From assembly GCA_010015745.1 (NCBI GenBank), contig ML978181.1:1-64000 (forward strand): a DNA stretch of 64,000 nucleotides. The letters run 5' to 3'. This document shows, piece after piece, positions 43,824-54,248 of the stretch. This stretch comes from Setomelanomma holmii. Taxonomy: Eukaryota; Ascomycota; Dothideomycetes; Pleosporales; Phaeosphaeriaceae. A program made the translations under genes and the position numbers. Under the pieces are notes generated by a model. That model was not told where the DNA came from, did no database searches, and saw only the letters and a program-made list of their open reading frames with translations. How positions within the stretch are numbered: the first letter of the stretch is position 1; each line of letters opens with the position of its first letter.

Positions 43824-44419
43824 ATGAACTCACTAGAAACCGGACGTGATAGGGAAAGTAGTGAATGCAGCGATCCCACCTCTCTTTCAGATTTCCCAAA
43901 GCCGCCATCGTCAACTGCAGCGCAACATGCCCAAGACATTCTCTGTAGCCAGGCATCTGCGAGAGACTTGCACATCACCCTCTGGAGATCAGTCCCTAGG
44001 CTCGAAGACCACGATTCTGCTAAAGAAGTTCCTGCGTATGAACACCACTTCCCAACCACAAAATGCAGGCCATCTTCGACGCATTCCGCAACAAATGCGG
44101 CAAGGATTCAATCTCTTGCAGCTTCGACAACACCGCAAAAGAACAAAATTGTCATCCTTGGGACTTCGGACTATGGCAGGCCAAAGGGCAGAAATGGGCT
44201 GTCCAACTTGTCAAGGCAGCTTTGGAATTGCCAGACTTCCTAGGCGGGGAGATAAGCGACATTAAGCAGAGAGCGTCCAGGGTGAAAGCGGAAATAGTAA
44301 AGGCAATTTACGATGGTGATGACACGAAATGGCACTCGGTACTCAATGATGATTTCAACGAAGCTTTGGGACGGAGCATCTTTGTCGGGACCGAGGAGGA
44401 AGGAGCCGGAGGTGTTTGA
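43824..44419 (+). CDS. LW-x3-P family member D, probably two exons
   Basis: ATG at 43824 starts a frame with DLHITLWRSVPRLEDHD. The conserved second part (AIFDAFRNKCGKDSISCSF, PWDFGLWQAKGQKWAVQLVK, DTKWHSVLNDDFNEAL) is in another frame to 44419. Unlike B and C, here a 41-nt intron (GTTCCT donor after SAKE, GCAG acceptor before AIFDAF) joins the parts in phase. It also gives a spacing between motifs like that of C. The donor is weak, so a frameshift remains possible. Product roughly 180 residues. No function is known; the relation to A, B and C is from motif order and spacing. Confidence 0.55.
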
Positions 44420-45190
44420 AGAGATTATAAAACTTTCAATTCAACTCAGTAAAAGCAAGACCGTCGCCTTCCATTATTCATATCCACATCCACTCATCAC
44501 GCATGTGCAATCAGTCATCTAGCAATGACTCTGTTGCACGTCCACCTGTCTATCCAGACCGCGTCAAGCAAATACATCGACACGGCAAAATGTGATCGCT
44601 GACAAGAAATATCCTAACCGCCATCGAGACAGCTGCTCTCAACCATCCTGTCCACCCGGCTATATTGTCCCCTTGTAAGCCAGCCCTCGCAGGCGGCTGT
44701 CACCAAGGAGACCTCAAGCCATGATGAACAGGACAGGAGTTGCAATGTTGCCGTGTCGAAGACGATGAGGATCCATCCTAACAGGGTGACAAATGACCAA
44801 TATCGCACAAAAGAAAACATGGAAAGGAACCAGAGACCAGGAAGTCGACGCCATGATAGGCATAAGTATGTATCGCCCACGTAGCCCTTCAACGCCTTGC
44901 CCAGAAGATAATAGGATTAAGACGCTATACATAGAAGGGCCAGCCGTTGCTATCGTGGGTATCGTTCATCGTGGTATCGTAAGGTGGGAGTATCCAATGG
45001 ATATCCAACAAGTGTGATGAAACTGTCGCTCAGGAAGGAGACAAGACATACGGAGAAGGTCGAAAGTATCGACACAATGTAATGGGTATCGCGAATAGTG
45101 TGGTGAGGAAGACTAGCGTATCCAGACATAAAATCCAGAAAATGGTGGCGAGAAATGATGAGATGGTGGCGGGAAGGTGAGCTCGAGCGC
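44420..45190. other. Intergenic, downstream of forkhead gene
   Basis: No supported gene. It contains the 3' ends of both neighbours. Confidence 0.4.
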
Positions 45191-47446
45191 TTAGAAGCGC
45201 ACTGTAGAGCTGCGAGCCAGACCAGGCCGACCAGATACCTTTTGCGGTGATCCGTTTGGTGCGACGGCAGAGGTCCTGGCTCCGATCTTCTCGAAACCTT
45301 GCAGTAGGTCAATGCCAGGCTCAGACTCGTCGCTGTGGAGGAGATGGAAGATGTCATCGTCATCCTGCTGCTGCTGAGTAGCAGGAGCACTGAAGGACTT
45401 GGGAGGTGTCAGCCCGGTATGCCCATTCTCTTTGCCTGGGCTGGGGAATGAGAAATCAAGAACTGGGTTCGATGTCGGTGGCTTCAGCATGGGTGCTTTG
45501 AGCGGCGATAGGTTCTTCGCTGGCGACAAGTTGGGAATGTTTAAGAAGGACGAAGACATCTTCCAGCTGGACGTGGGCGAGTTCATGTTACCCTTGGCGC
45601 CAGTAATGTCGGCAAGAATGCCGGTGGTGGTGGCAGCACGCTCGAGTCGCGGACGCTTAGCACTACGCTTGATGGGACTCTCGTTGTAGCTGAAGTCGCC
45701 AAAGATGTCAAAGGTGCTCTCGAAGCCTTGGCTAACGAGATTGACACTCTCCTCATTCGGAATCTGCACAGCTGGGCTCCAAACCTTGTTGTCTAGGAAG
45801 GAGGTGTCGACCCACATGGCCAAACTCTTGTCTGGCGAGCCACCAACAAGCTCTCGCATCTTGTTGCGATGATTGCGCAAGTTTGTATTGGGCGACGCCG
45901 AAGGAGGAGGTAAGGCAGGACGCTTGAAGACCACAGCAGGGGTCAAAGGCGCGCTCAGCTTAGGGTTCTGGCGGAACGGCGACGACATGAGATTGCCAGT
46001 GCTGGCATGCTTCATGTGCGACCTAGTCTTGGTGGGAGAATCATATGACGAGCCTCGAATGCGAGCAATCTCCTCCTCGGCACGACCGCGCTTGATGGGA
46101 CGATCGAGATCAGCTTCAGAAGTGAGTAGTGGACCGAGCGGGTTGCCCTTGATCGCAGATGACTCGATGGACGAGTAGTAGCCGCTGTCACCAAGGCCGT
46201 TGAACTTGCGCTTCCTGCCGCCAGACCGACTGTTGGACGGGAAGCGTGGAGCGCGCGGTGGTGTATCATCCCTTGCTGAGCGCGACCGTGACACTGGTGG
46301 TGGCGGCGATGAGTGGATGTCAGCTGGTGGAGGTGAGGACGGAATTTGACGCGGCGGTGGCATGCTGAGAGGGTCATGACCATCGTGAGCAGCTGGGTCC
46401 GAGCATGGAATGGTAGCATCAGATGATGGCAGCTCCGGCTCCTCGGGAAATTTGCTCGAGTCAAAGCCTTTGGTCAAACTCATAGGTGGGAAGCTAGCAG
46501 ACATTGACGTAGACGGACGTGGGAGATCGCCGGGATATCCTGGGAGGAAGCCATCTAGGTTTATGGGTCGCCGAATTGGCTTGACCTTGTGGTACTGCTT
46601 CTCGAAGCCTTCGTTGATGACCCAGTAATGGCCCTTTCCAGGATCGTCCTTGGGTCGCTCCTGCTTAGAGAACGATTTGCTGAGACTCAAGTTGTGACGA
46701 ATGCTGTTCTGCCAGCCAGTCTCTTGTGAGTTGCGGTAGAAGGCGAATGTGTCGGAGATCCACTTGTAGATCTGGGCCAGAGTCAACCGGCGGTTAGGTG
46801 CGCGTAGAATGGCCATGCCGATGAGCATCGCGTAGCTGTACGAGGGCTTGTTGCCATCATCTTCGACGCTGGGCATCTCGGAAGGTTCTGGGAGGGGGCC
46901 GTCTGCTTCTTCGACCTTGACCTCTTTGATCTTTTGCTTCTTGCTGCGGTCGCGCAATGGTGCCGCGTCTGAGAACGATCGCTTGATTCCTTGCTTGATA
47001 GGGGGCTCTGCAGCAGACATAGATGACATCGGCGGTTCTGGGTAGGCGTACACGTTCTCCTTATCAAGCTGGCCTGGGAAGTTGGTCCAGTACTGCAGGT
47101 TGCTCAGATCTTGCGCCTGCTCTGGCATTGGCGGCTGTGTCTTCTTCATTGGCGCGTCGGTCCACCGTCGCTCCATGGGTGGTGGGATAGAGATGCCGTT
47201 GAGGCCCTTCTCAGCCAAGGCTTGAGGTGGGGGTGAGCTCGAAACGTGCCGCGACTTCCGCGGTGAGGGCGCGTTGAAGAAGGTCGCTGGCGGTGCGAGG
47301 AGGGTGTGGGAGTCGTCTGACACGTCGGTGACAGACACGAAGGGGTCTAGGTAGCGCGGGTCGAAGGCGCTGACGTCGTGGTGCTGGTGAGGTAGTACGG
47401 GATCCTGAAAAATCTGCATAGAGGGCTGTCGACGCGCTGCGGCCAT
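45191..47446 (-). CDS. Forkhead transcription factor
   Basis: One exon; the frame is open to 48052 but residues before the ATG at 47446 are low-complexity and look like leader, so 751 residues are proposed. The winged-helix domain (about residues 199-290) reads NKPSYSYAMLIGMAILRAPN, LTLAQIYKWISDTFAFYR, WQNSIRHNLSLSKSF and GKGHYWVINEGFEKQY, with the recognition helix WQNSIRHNLS intact. The rest is Ser/Pro-rich with many S/T-P sites, consistent with cell-cycle kinase control. A D-box-like segment follows KRSAKRPRLERA. There is no FHA domain, so it is closer to Sep1/Hcm1-type than to Fkh1/Fkh2-type factors; that assignment is tentative. It acts in the nucleus on cell-cycle genes by family analogy. 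Confidence 0.92.
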   Translation of the reverse strand: MAAARRQPSMQIFQDPVLPHQHHDVSAFDPRYLDPFVSVTDVSDDSHTLLAPPATFFNAPSPRKSRHVSSSPPPQALAEKGLNGISIPPPMERRWTDAPMKKTQPPMPEQAQDLSNLQYWTNFPGQLDKENVYAYPEPPMSSMSAAEPPIKQGIKRSFSDAAPLRDRSKKQKIKEVKVEEADGPLPEPSEMPSVEDDGNKPSYSYAMLIGMAILRAPNRRLTLAQIYKWISDTFAFYRNSQETGWQNSIRHNLSLSKSFSKQERPKDDPGKGHYWVINEGFEKQYHKVKPIRRPINLDGFLPGYPGDLPRPSTSMSASFPPMSLTKGFDSSKFPEEPELPSSDATIPCSDPAAHDGHDPLSMPPPRQIPSSPPPADIHSSPPPPVSRSRSARDDTPPRAPRFPSNSRSGGRKRKFNGLGDSGYYSSIESSAIKGNPLGPLLTSEADLDRPIKRGRAEEEIARIRGSSYDSPTKTRSHMKHASTGNLMSSPFRQNPKLSAPLTPAVVFKRPALPPPSASPNTNLRNHRNKMRELVGGSPDKSLAMWVDTSFLDNKVWSPAVQIPNEESVNLVSQGFESTFDIFGDFSYNESPIKRSAKRPRLERAATTTGILADITGAKGNMNSPTSSWKMSSSFLNIPNLSPAKNLSPLKAPMLKPPTSNPVLDFSFPSPGKENGHTGLTPPKSFSAPATQQQQDDDDIFHLLHSDESEPGIDLLQGFEKIGARTSAVAPNGSPQKVSGRPGLARSSTVRF

Positions 47447-49401
47447 AGCGAGCACAGCCGGCGAGGCGTGCAGAGACCTTGTATGATCTCTCCGAGCGCT
47501 ATGACGCGTAAAATCGCGTGAAGTTTTCCAAAATGACCTGGCGCTGGCTGCTGGGCACGGTCGGCGGTTGCGGTGTTGACGGAGATTGCGGTGACGATGG
47601 CCAAGTGGGAGGGTGAGTGAACGGTGAAGTATATAGTGTTGATGGCAGACAGGCGTATGCTGTTGGTCGTGTATCGTGTAATTCTGGGCCGGGTGGTTAG
47701 AAAGGAGACATGTGCGGGCGTGGGCTGCCATGTTACCTGTGCGGAGAGGATGAGGCAGCGGAGCAGCTCGCTTGCCGGCGCTAAAAAGCAGTGACGACAG
47801 TCGAATGGCTGATCCACGGCGAGCTGGAACTTCAAATTTGCTCGAATATCCAAACAGAATTCGCTGTTCCAATGGTGGGCAAGAATAGGTGCAAAAGCGC
47901 AGCAGAGGCGCGTTCAGAAAAGAATCAGGGCGGACAGGCTCGTGGTGGTTGAATGCGGGCATCGAGGCAGAACTTGGAATCAGCTGCAGGCGCACCTTCC
48001 TTGCCAAGTCCGGGTGCAAACGCAAGGAAGGACCGACCGGTGTAAGGGGCACTCGACCAATGAAACAGACCGCCCTCGACGCGTCCGGATCGATCTCGCG
48101 TCATTCTTGCGCGCCCGCCAGGAACAACCTTCATGCCGACGAGGCTAGCCAGCTGTTCGCACTATGAGGCGCTTGTCATCAGCGCCCACCAGAAGACGGC
48201 TTGCTTTTGCGACTGATTACACCGGCCGTTGCAGAGCGCTGCTGGACGCAAGGCGCCCGTTTGCAAGCGCTCGCACGACGCGACACGTGAAATGGTAGCT
48301 TTGTCCCAGGAGCCACCACTCAATTGGGCGCTTAATGAGTGTCTTAATGTCTAGGAACGTCTCGCTCACGGCGAATCGATTGGAGCTCTCGAACCCGAAC
48401 CATGGGGCGGCCGCATGAAACTCGACAGGGCAGCAGCGCGGATCACCCTGGCTGCAGCTGAAAGCGGAGCCAACCATCTCATGCGCCACGGCGACGTGTC
48501 TGGAACTTTTTGGCATCGCGAGCCCAGTCTCATCTCGTGGGTGATGAACAAGTCGCGACGATTCACACTACCGCTGGGCACGGTAGTTGCAATTACACAT
48601 ATTCTCCTGCATCGCGATCGTGGTGGCTGTGCAAAGATCATGCCAGTTGACAGCTGCCGAAGCTTGACCACATGGAAGAAAGGAGCGATACAAGAGTGGG
48701 ACACTAGACAGACCATCTGACGGAGTACCGCCGGTATTTGTTCATGCGAGGGACACCCTCGCTACCAGCGACAGATGTCAGACAACCCCGCTCACGAGTC
48801 ACTACTGCACGTTCTGTTTGTTTGTTTGGTTCTATGACAAGCTAAGCAGCCTCGTGGTTCTGAAGATGTCATGCTCCTCGCGCCCTGACTGTACAACAAC
48901 GATGAAAGCGAGGAAGATGTGAGAAGCACGAATCCTAGGCGAGCGTTTGGAGATCTCGATGCGGAGTTTAAACCGGCGGTGATCACGGGAAACGTGGGGC
49001 TTGTCTTTGGAGATCACCGGATGGTTATCGCGACTTCAAACCTCAACAGACGCTACCAGCCGGCAACCCCGCAGCGGCCCAGGAATGCCTGTCACGACAT
49101 CACGCGTCTGCACATGTCTTCGTGAAGGTACAAAGAAGATATCGAAAAATTGTTGAAAAAAAGCCTTGATAAGCACAAAGCTCAATCTATCGAATCGAAT
49201 GGTAATAGCAACATGTCCAGAAGATGAACGAGTGACTTGGACAACGGAATTAAAAGCAAGCAGATTAACGCCCTCCTCCAAAACAGCTCTTTTCGTGCTG
49301 TGTAAATACCCCTGTCGCTTGCTGAACTCGAAATTCTTCAATCTTAAAGCTCCTGCACTTCAGCACTCACATCACCCCTTCAACTAACGTTCTTGTCGAC
49401 T
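47447..49401. other. Long intergenic region: forkhead leader/promoter and downstream spacer
   Basis: Nearly 2 kb. The part 47447-48052 is open in the forkhead frame but looks like leader DNA. Beyond that only short overlapping frames occur (for example 48415-48720). No RNA gene or repeat is seen. Confidence 0.45.
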
Positions 49402-50764
49402 TCAAATACGCTGAACAGACACATCCTCAACACTGGTATCCGTGGTATCTGTAATAGGAATCGGCCACACACTGAACCTTCCACAACGTCCATTGCTGAA
49501 GCTCAATGCATACTCGAACGGAAAGTCTTCCTGCCCCTCGATAGTGCCCAGGTACAAGCTCAAGCTGCCCGCCGGGCAGGTATCCGGGCTTCCAGTGGAG
49601 GTAGGGTACGGCACAAGGCCAGACGCAGACGTCGCAGTGGGGGTAGGCAGTTGGGTAAGTTCCATTCATGCCCATGGTGCCGTTGCCGTAAGGGTATGGT
49701 GCGGGGAGGGTAGGAGGTGGGAGGGTCGCGGGGGGGCACTTGGGTGAGGCGGAGATGGCATTCTGACTTTGAGGGGACGTAGAAGGAGCCTGCGCAGTAA
49801 GCCTGTAGTTTTGTTAGTATACGTCGCTCATCAGAGTTACGAGCTGAAGATAGAGCTTACAGTGTTCTGGCAAGCAATGCAGCAGTTCTCGGCAGATGTG
49901 GCGTTGAGGATAAGTTCGTTCTCGATTGGGAAACCTTGAGCTGGGCGGTAGATGACACTGTCGAAGATGAGAGTGTTACCGATCGCGCCAGTTACAGAGT
50001 TGACTTTGCGTTCTCAGTCAGCTTGCCGCAGTATCCTCGAATTGTCAATGCAGAGTACTCACCAACATTGTTATCCAAGCAAGCAGCATACACGGTCCTT
50101 CTTGGCGCCACAACCTCAACCGTGCTAGTGACACTGACGGTGCTTGTGCTGACAATATCGACAGTGCTAGCTGGCACAAGGACAGTCTCAGGTAGAGCAG
50201 TAACAACCGTCGTAATCGTGCTGTTAATCGTGACGGACACACGGCAGTCGACGCGCTGTGGGTACTCGCAGTAGATGTCCGAGCTCTGGCCATTCCTGTT
50301 GATGTGGAAACCGCCGGTGTTGTTGGCAGCAGTCTGGCGACGCACGAGTTCAGCTGCGGTGGCAGCATCGCGGCCTTGGATGTCGTAGCGCTTGAAGCGC
50401 GAGAGTCCTCCAGCAGTCGGACCAGCCAGGTTGGCAGCGAGCAGTGGAAGGAATCCAGAAGGTGTGGGGATGGTGGTTGACACCGGGACACTTGTTGTTG
50501 TGGTTGTAGTGACCTCGGTCGTGGTGATGACATCCGTAAAGGTAGTGGCAGAAGGGTAGCAGTCACAGTATCACAAGTCGTGTACGTGACGGAGAAGGTG
50601 TCTACGGTGGTTGTGAAAGCAAACCAGGTAGGGACTGCTGCTGAACCAGTAGGAAGAGGGTAGTAGCCAAAGCGTGTGGTGCAGCGAGTAGCTGAAGAAG
50701 TGACATCCTGGGCAGAGATAACAGGGAGGACCGAAAGAGTCGCGAGGACAATGGAAACAAGCAT
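49402..50764 (-). CDS. Thr/Ser-rich secreted protein, frame uncertain at two points
   Basis: Starts at ATG 50764 with signal peptide LVSIVLATLSVLPVISAQ. A Thr-rich region follows (TTTEVTTTTTTSVPV), then a domain with QGRDAATAAELVRRQ, VEVVAPRRTVYAACLDNN, the pair of Cys in ENCCIACQN, and a C-terminal part with CAGSFYVPSKSECHLRL and FEYALSFSNGRCG. Introns at 50004-50062 (59 nt) and 49803-49860 (58 nt) are clear. Two extra frame changes remain: near 50560 (one base short) and near 49640, where dropping one C from a C5 run restores frame. Because the splice sites and Cys pattern are well kept, these may be base errors rather than decay. The C-terminal layout resembles fungal secreted repeats of unknown function. 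Confidence 0.6.
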
Positions 50765-52023
50765 TTTCAAAGACTGGCGCAGTCAAATGACGGAAGAAAA
50801 GCGACAATGAAGCGAATGTGAAGTGCTGATGGAGTGGCATAGCTGGTAGAACAAGATACATATACTTGACCTCCGAAGGGCGTTTGTGGATGGCGGATCA
50901 TGAGGCGTCAAGGGAGATTGGGAGGCGTAGAGTCATGCTGATGAGCTGAACAGGATCACTTGCAACGGAGCAGATATCGGCAACCCTCTCGCACGACATA
51001 GATGAGCTGAAATGAACGCGAACAGCCTCATGGGCCGAGGGTAGACCGGCCAAGAGCGCCTCTGTGGTGGCCATCGTCTGTTTTCGCGTCAATCAGGCTC
51101 CTGTCTGCTCGTCATGACATCCAAGGATGGTCCGCAGCCTACTCGAAGCACGTCAACGTGACATTGTTGCTCGGTTGCTACGACAAGGACTCGCCATACG
51201 CTACCATGGCCAGAGTGGCGGGTACAATGACAGTATTCCACGCGTGTTGGTACCGGTAGATAGATTTCAAGTCCAGCTACGTCTGAGTCGTGAGCAATCG
51301 GGATAGGAAGCGCATCAAGTGTGTAGCACCGAATCTGGATCCGAGCAACGTTGCTTCGCGCCCATGAGACGTCGTCGTACAGATACTTCAACGGGTATAC
51401 GGCTGTAGATAATAGATTCGAGGAGACTGAATGGCTATTTGAGGGTACTGTGCTTCACATAAGAAGAAGCACCGACAATGGCGAATACTGACAATACTGA
51501 GAGAGAACGAGGAAAGCTGGAATTACCTTACACATGCCGTCAGACGTACTCTCACAATATCAGGCAAATTCGGTCGGTCTTCAATGTGTCTGTTGGGTTC
51601 GAACGCTATGATGCTGAAGCTCGATGGCGTCTATCCCTTGCGTCCACTAATGCCAGTGGATCACACTCGTGAACCCGTCTAATGCGCCACCGAACCACGA
51701 TCTATTGTAAAGACCAGTCTATGCAGTAAACGCCAGGAAAAGCAAGACAGTAATTTGAGATTCGTGTCTGCAGTGTTGAGCAGACAAAGTGCGGTTTCGG
51801 CTTCCCGGAGTGCGAATCATCAACGTCTCTTTCCCTCTTCAAGGGGTGAGAGATAGAAACCCAGATGTCTGCGTAGCCTTGAGGCTCCACTAGTGGTTGT
51901 TTCGACGAGCTCAATTGCCTTCGCTCATGTCGAGATTCTGGTAAGAAGCGATATGCGAACAGAGCTGTCACGTGCGGGCAGACTCGACCCCAGGTTGCAC
52001 ATCAGGAGAGGCTGGAAAAGCCT
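50765..52023. other. Intergenic with an unexplained open stretch at 51089-51430 (minus)
   Basis: On the minus strand, 51430-51089 is open with protein-like content (YLYDDVSWARSNVARIQIRC, then YTLDALPIPIAHDSDVAGLE) but has no ATG. It could be an exon of an undetected gene or a remnant. Nothing else is supportable. Confidence 0.35.
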
Positions 52024-53897
52024 CTACCGGCCCTTGCGAGAGCCGATCCTTAGCCCAGGAACGCCCTTCAGGCCCATCTTGCCTATTGTTGATTTCTCGA
52101 TCAGAGGCGGCTCTGGGCAACCCATAGCCCTTGCGTACTCATTCGCCACGCGCACAAGTTCGTTTGTCGTCAACTGCAACTTCTTGAGAAAGGTCTTGTT
52201 GTAGCCGAGGAAGGCTTGGTACGCTTTTGCCTTTGCTTCTTCATCAACATTCACAAAGGCACGATCGATGTTGCCCTGGTGGGTGTCCAGCTTCGCGGTA
52301 AAATCCACAGGGTAGGGCTGAATAGGCAGCGTCTTGTTGATCCTCGGGAAGAAGGCCTCCTTATCGAAGAGAACAAGCACAGCCCGACCATCTTTTCCGG
52401 CACGAGCAGTACGTCCAACACGATGAACGTATTGGTCAGTACTCGAGGGCAGACCAAGCTGGACGACTAGGCCGACATTGGGGAAGTCCATGCCACGTCC
52501 AACGACATCGGACGCGAAGAGGATACCGCTTGACGCCTCCTTGAATTGCGTGGTGGTCTTCGTTCGCATTGGTTGAGACATGCGACTGTGCAATTCGAAG
52601 ACCTTGAATTGAGGCATGGCGTTCTTGTACAAGTCGTAGAGAAGACCCACTCCGTTCGCTGTCGTACCGAAGACGATGGCCTTGAAGTCAGTTGGGTCTT
52701 GGCTGTACTCCTCTTCGATCAGAACTGAGAGTGCCGCAAATGTCTGACCAACGGTAGGTACTGAGAAGAAGTATTGTGGCACACGCTCGTGAGTGGGAAC
52801 CTCGTTCGGGTCGACCGTCGAGAGATGGGTGAAACCTGGGAACAACACAATCTTGGCGATATCGAGGACCTCCTTGGGCAGCGTTGCAGAGAAGCACATG
52901 CCCTGCCACCCGTCGCTCTTGGGGGGGATGCGCCTTAGAATCTTCTTTACCGCTGGTGCAAACCCAGCGTCGAGCATCTGATCAGCTTCGTCAAGAACCA
53001 CAGTCTTGAGATCGGTAAATCGCTCGCGAACTGTCTCTTCGCCCAGGATGTCGTCGAGACGACCAGGTGTAGCAACAAGAATTGTTGGGTTTCCGTTGAG
53101 GAAGGCCTTCAGGTTGGAAGCGCGAGAGGTACCGCCAAAGGCTGTGTGACATTCCATCTTGCGTGGCAAGCATGCCGTGACGCCGTTGCACTCTTTGGCA
53201 ATCTGAAGAGCTAGCTCTCGGGTGGGGCAGATGACGAGGATGGCGACTTTGCCCCTCCGAGGCATGTTGCCTGCTAATAGATTCTGTACAGCGGGAAGGA
53301 GGAAGGCGACGGTCTTGCCGGTGCCCGTCTTTGCCTGAACGACGCAATCGGACGAGAGGTTGGGGAGTTGGGTAAGCACTTTCTGCTGAACTGGCGACAT
53401 GAACCTGGGTCTCGTTGGCACAGTACTTGAGTCGGAGCACGGAAGTGTGCTGCTTTCATGTCGGGTACGACTTACTCAAATCCCATCTTATCCAGACCAT
53501 CTAACAAAGCCTTATCAAGCACGCCGCTTAGCTCGGAAAATGGCTTCGCAGAGGCATCCCCTGCCGACGTGCTGTACATCTGCTTCACATCTACCGTCCC
53601 CTCGACCTTTGCCGCAGCATCTTCCACTCTTGGCCTCTTAGGCAGTTGCGCAATAATCGGGGTTGTTGGGGTATTCGGAGTCGATCCGTTGGCAGCACCG
53701 TTGGCGCGATTCGGCCGGTAGAACTTCCGCTTGTTTGGTGGGGCAGGCATTGTGTCGAGTGTACTGTACTTGTGTGTGAGAGTGAGGAGTGGTGATACGC
53801 TGAAAGTTGTGTTAGTTAACGACAGCAAGCGAGACAGACGGTGAGGGCAAGAACAAGCGAATGAGCGGGATGAAAGAGAACGTGAAACGAATTTCAT
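52024..53897 (-). CDS. mss116: Mitochondrial DEAD-box RNA helicase Mss116
   Basis: Exons 53897-53476 and 53404-52024 with a 71-nt intron (GTAAGT donor, CCAG acceptor) give 600 residues. The N terminus (KFVSRSLSSRSFACSCPHRL) is a typical mitochondrial presequence. The helicase core is complete: Q motif region GFEFMSPVQQKVL spanning the intron, Walker A AKTGTGKT, PTRELA, DEAD as VVLDEADQML, SAT in MCFSATLPK, and HRVGRTARAGKDG. A basic C-terminal extension ends in GLRIGSRKGR. The protein is an RNA chaperone that helps group I and II introns splice and supports mitochondrial translation. A second candidate start at MPAPPNKRKF would drop the presequence, so the first ATG was preferred. Confidence 0.93.
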
Positions 53898-54248
53898 TGT
53901 CTGCAACACCTAGTACATACACGAGTTGGCTCTACAAAGGCAACAACAAGCAAGGAAAGAACAGGATGCTGTGGGTGAAGGAATCGTAGTGTGAGCCCTG
54001 CGCGCGACGTAATGTTTGGAAAATGTTCACCGTGACAGGGATCATAGACCTCGCACTAATAACGCTAACAGGGTCTAGCAACCGACCACTCACGTGGCGC
54101 GCTACTTCGTACTCTGACACCGATGTCATCAACTTTGGAGGTCCATTTCACCCATGTCAACATAGCAAGAACGCTCTGAACCCAGGTTCGAGGCTAGTCT
54201 GGCATAGTTCTGGCTTCGGCTTTGTCACTCAGGAAGTGTGACGACAAG
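53898..54248. other. Divergent promoter region, mss116 / amidase
   Basis: 351 bp between two outward-facing starts; no specific site identified. Confidence 0.4.

Noticed and set aside
47447..48052. N-terminal extension of the forkhead gene by about 200 residues
   Set aside because: Low-complexity His/Arg/Pro composition unlike a protein domain; the ATG at 47446 begins ordered sequence, so the rest is probably leader.
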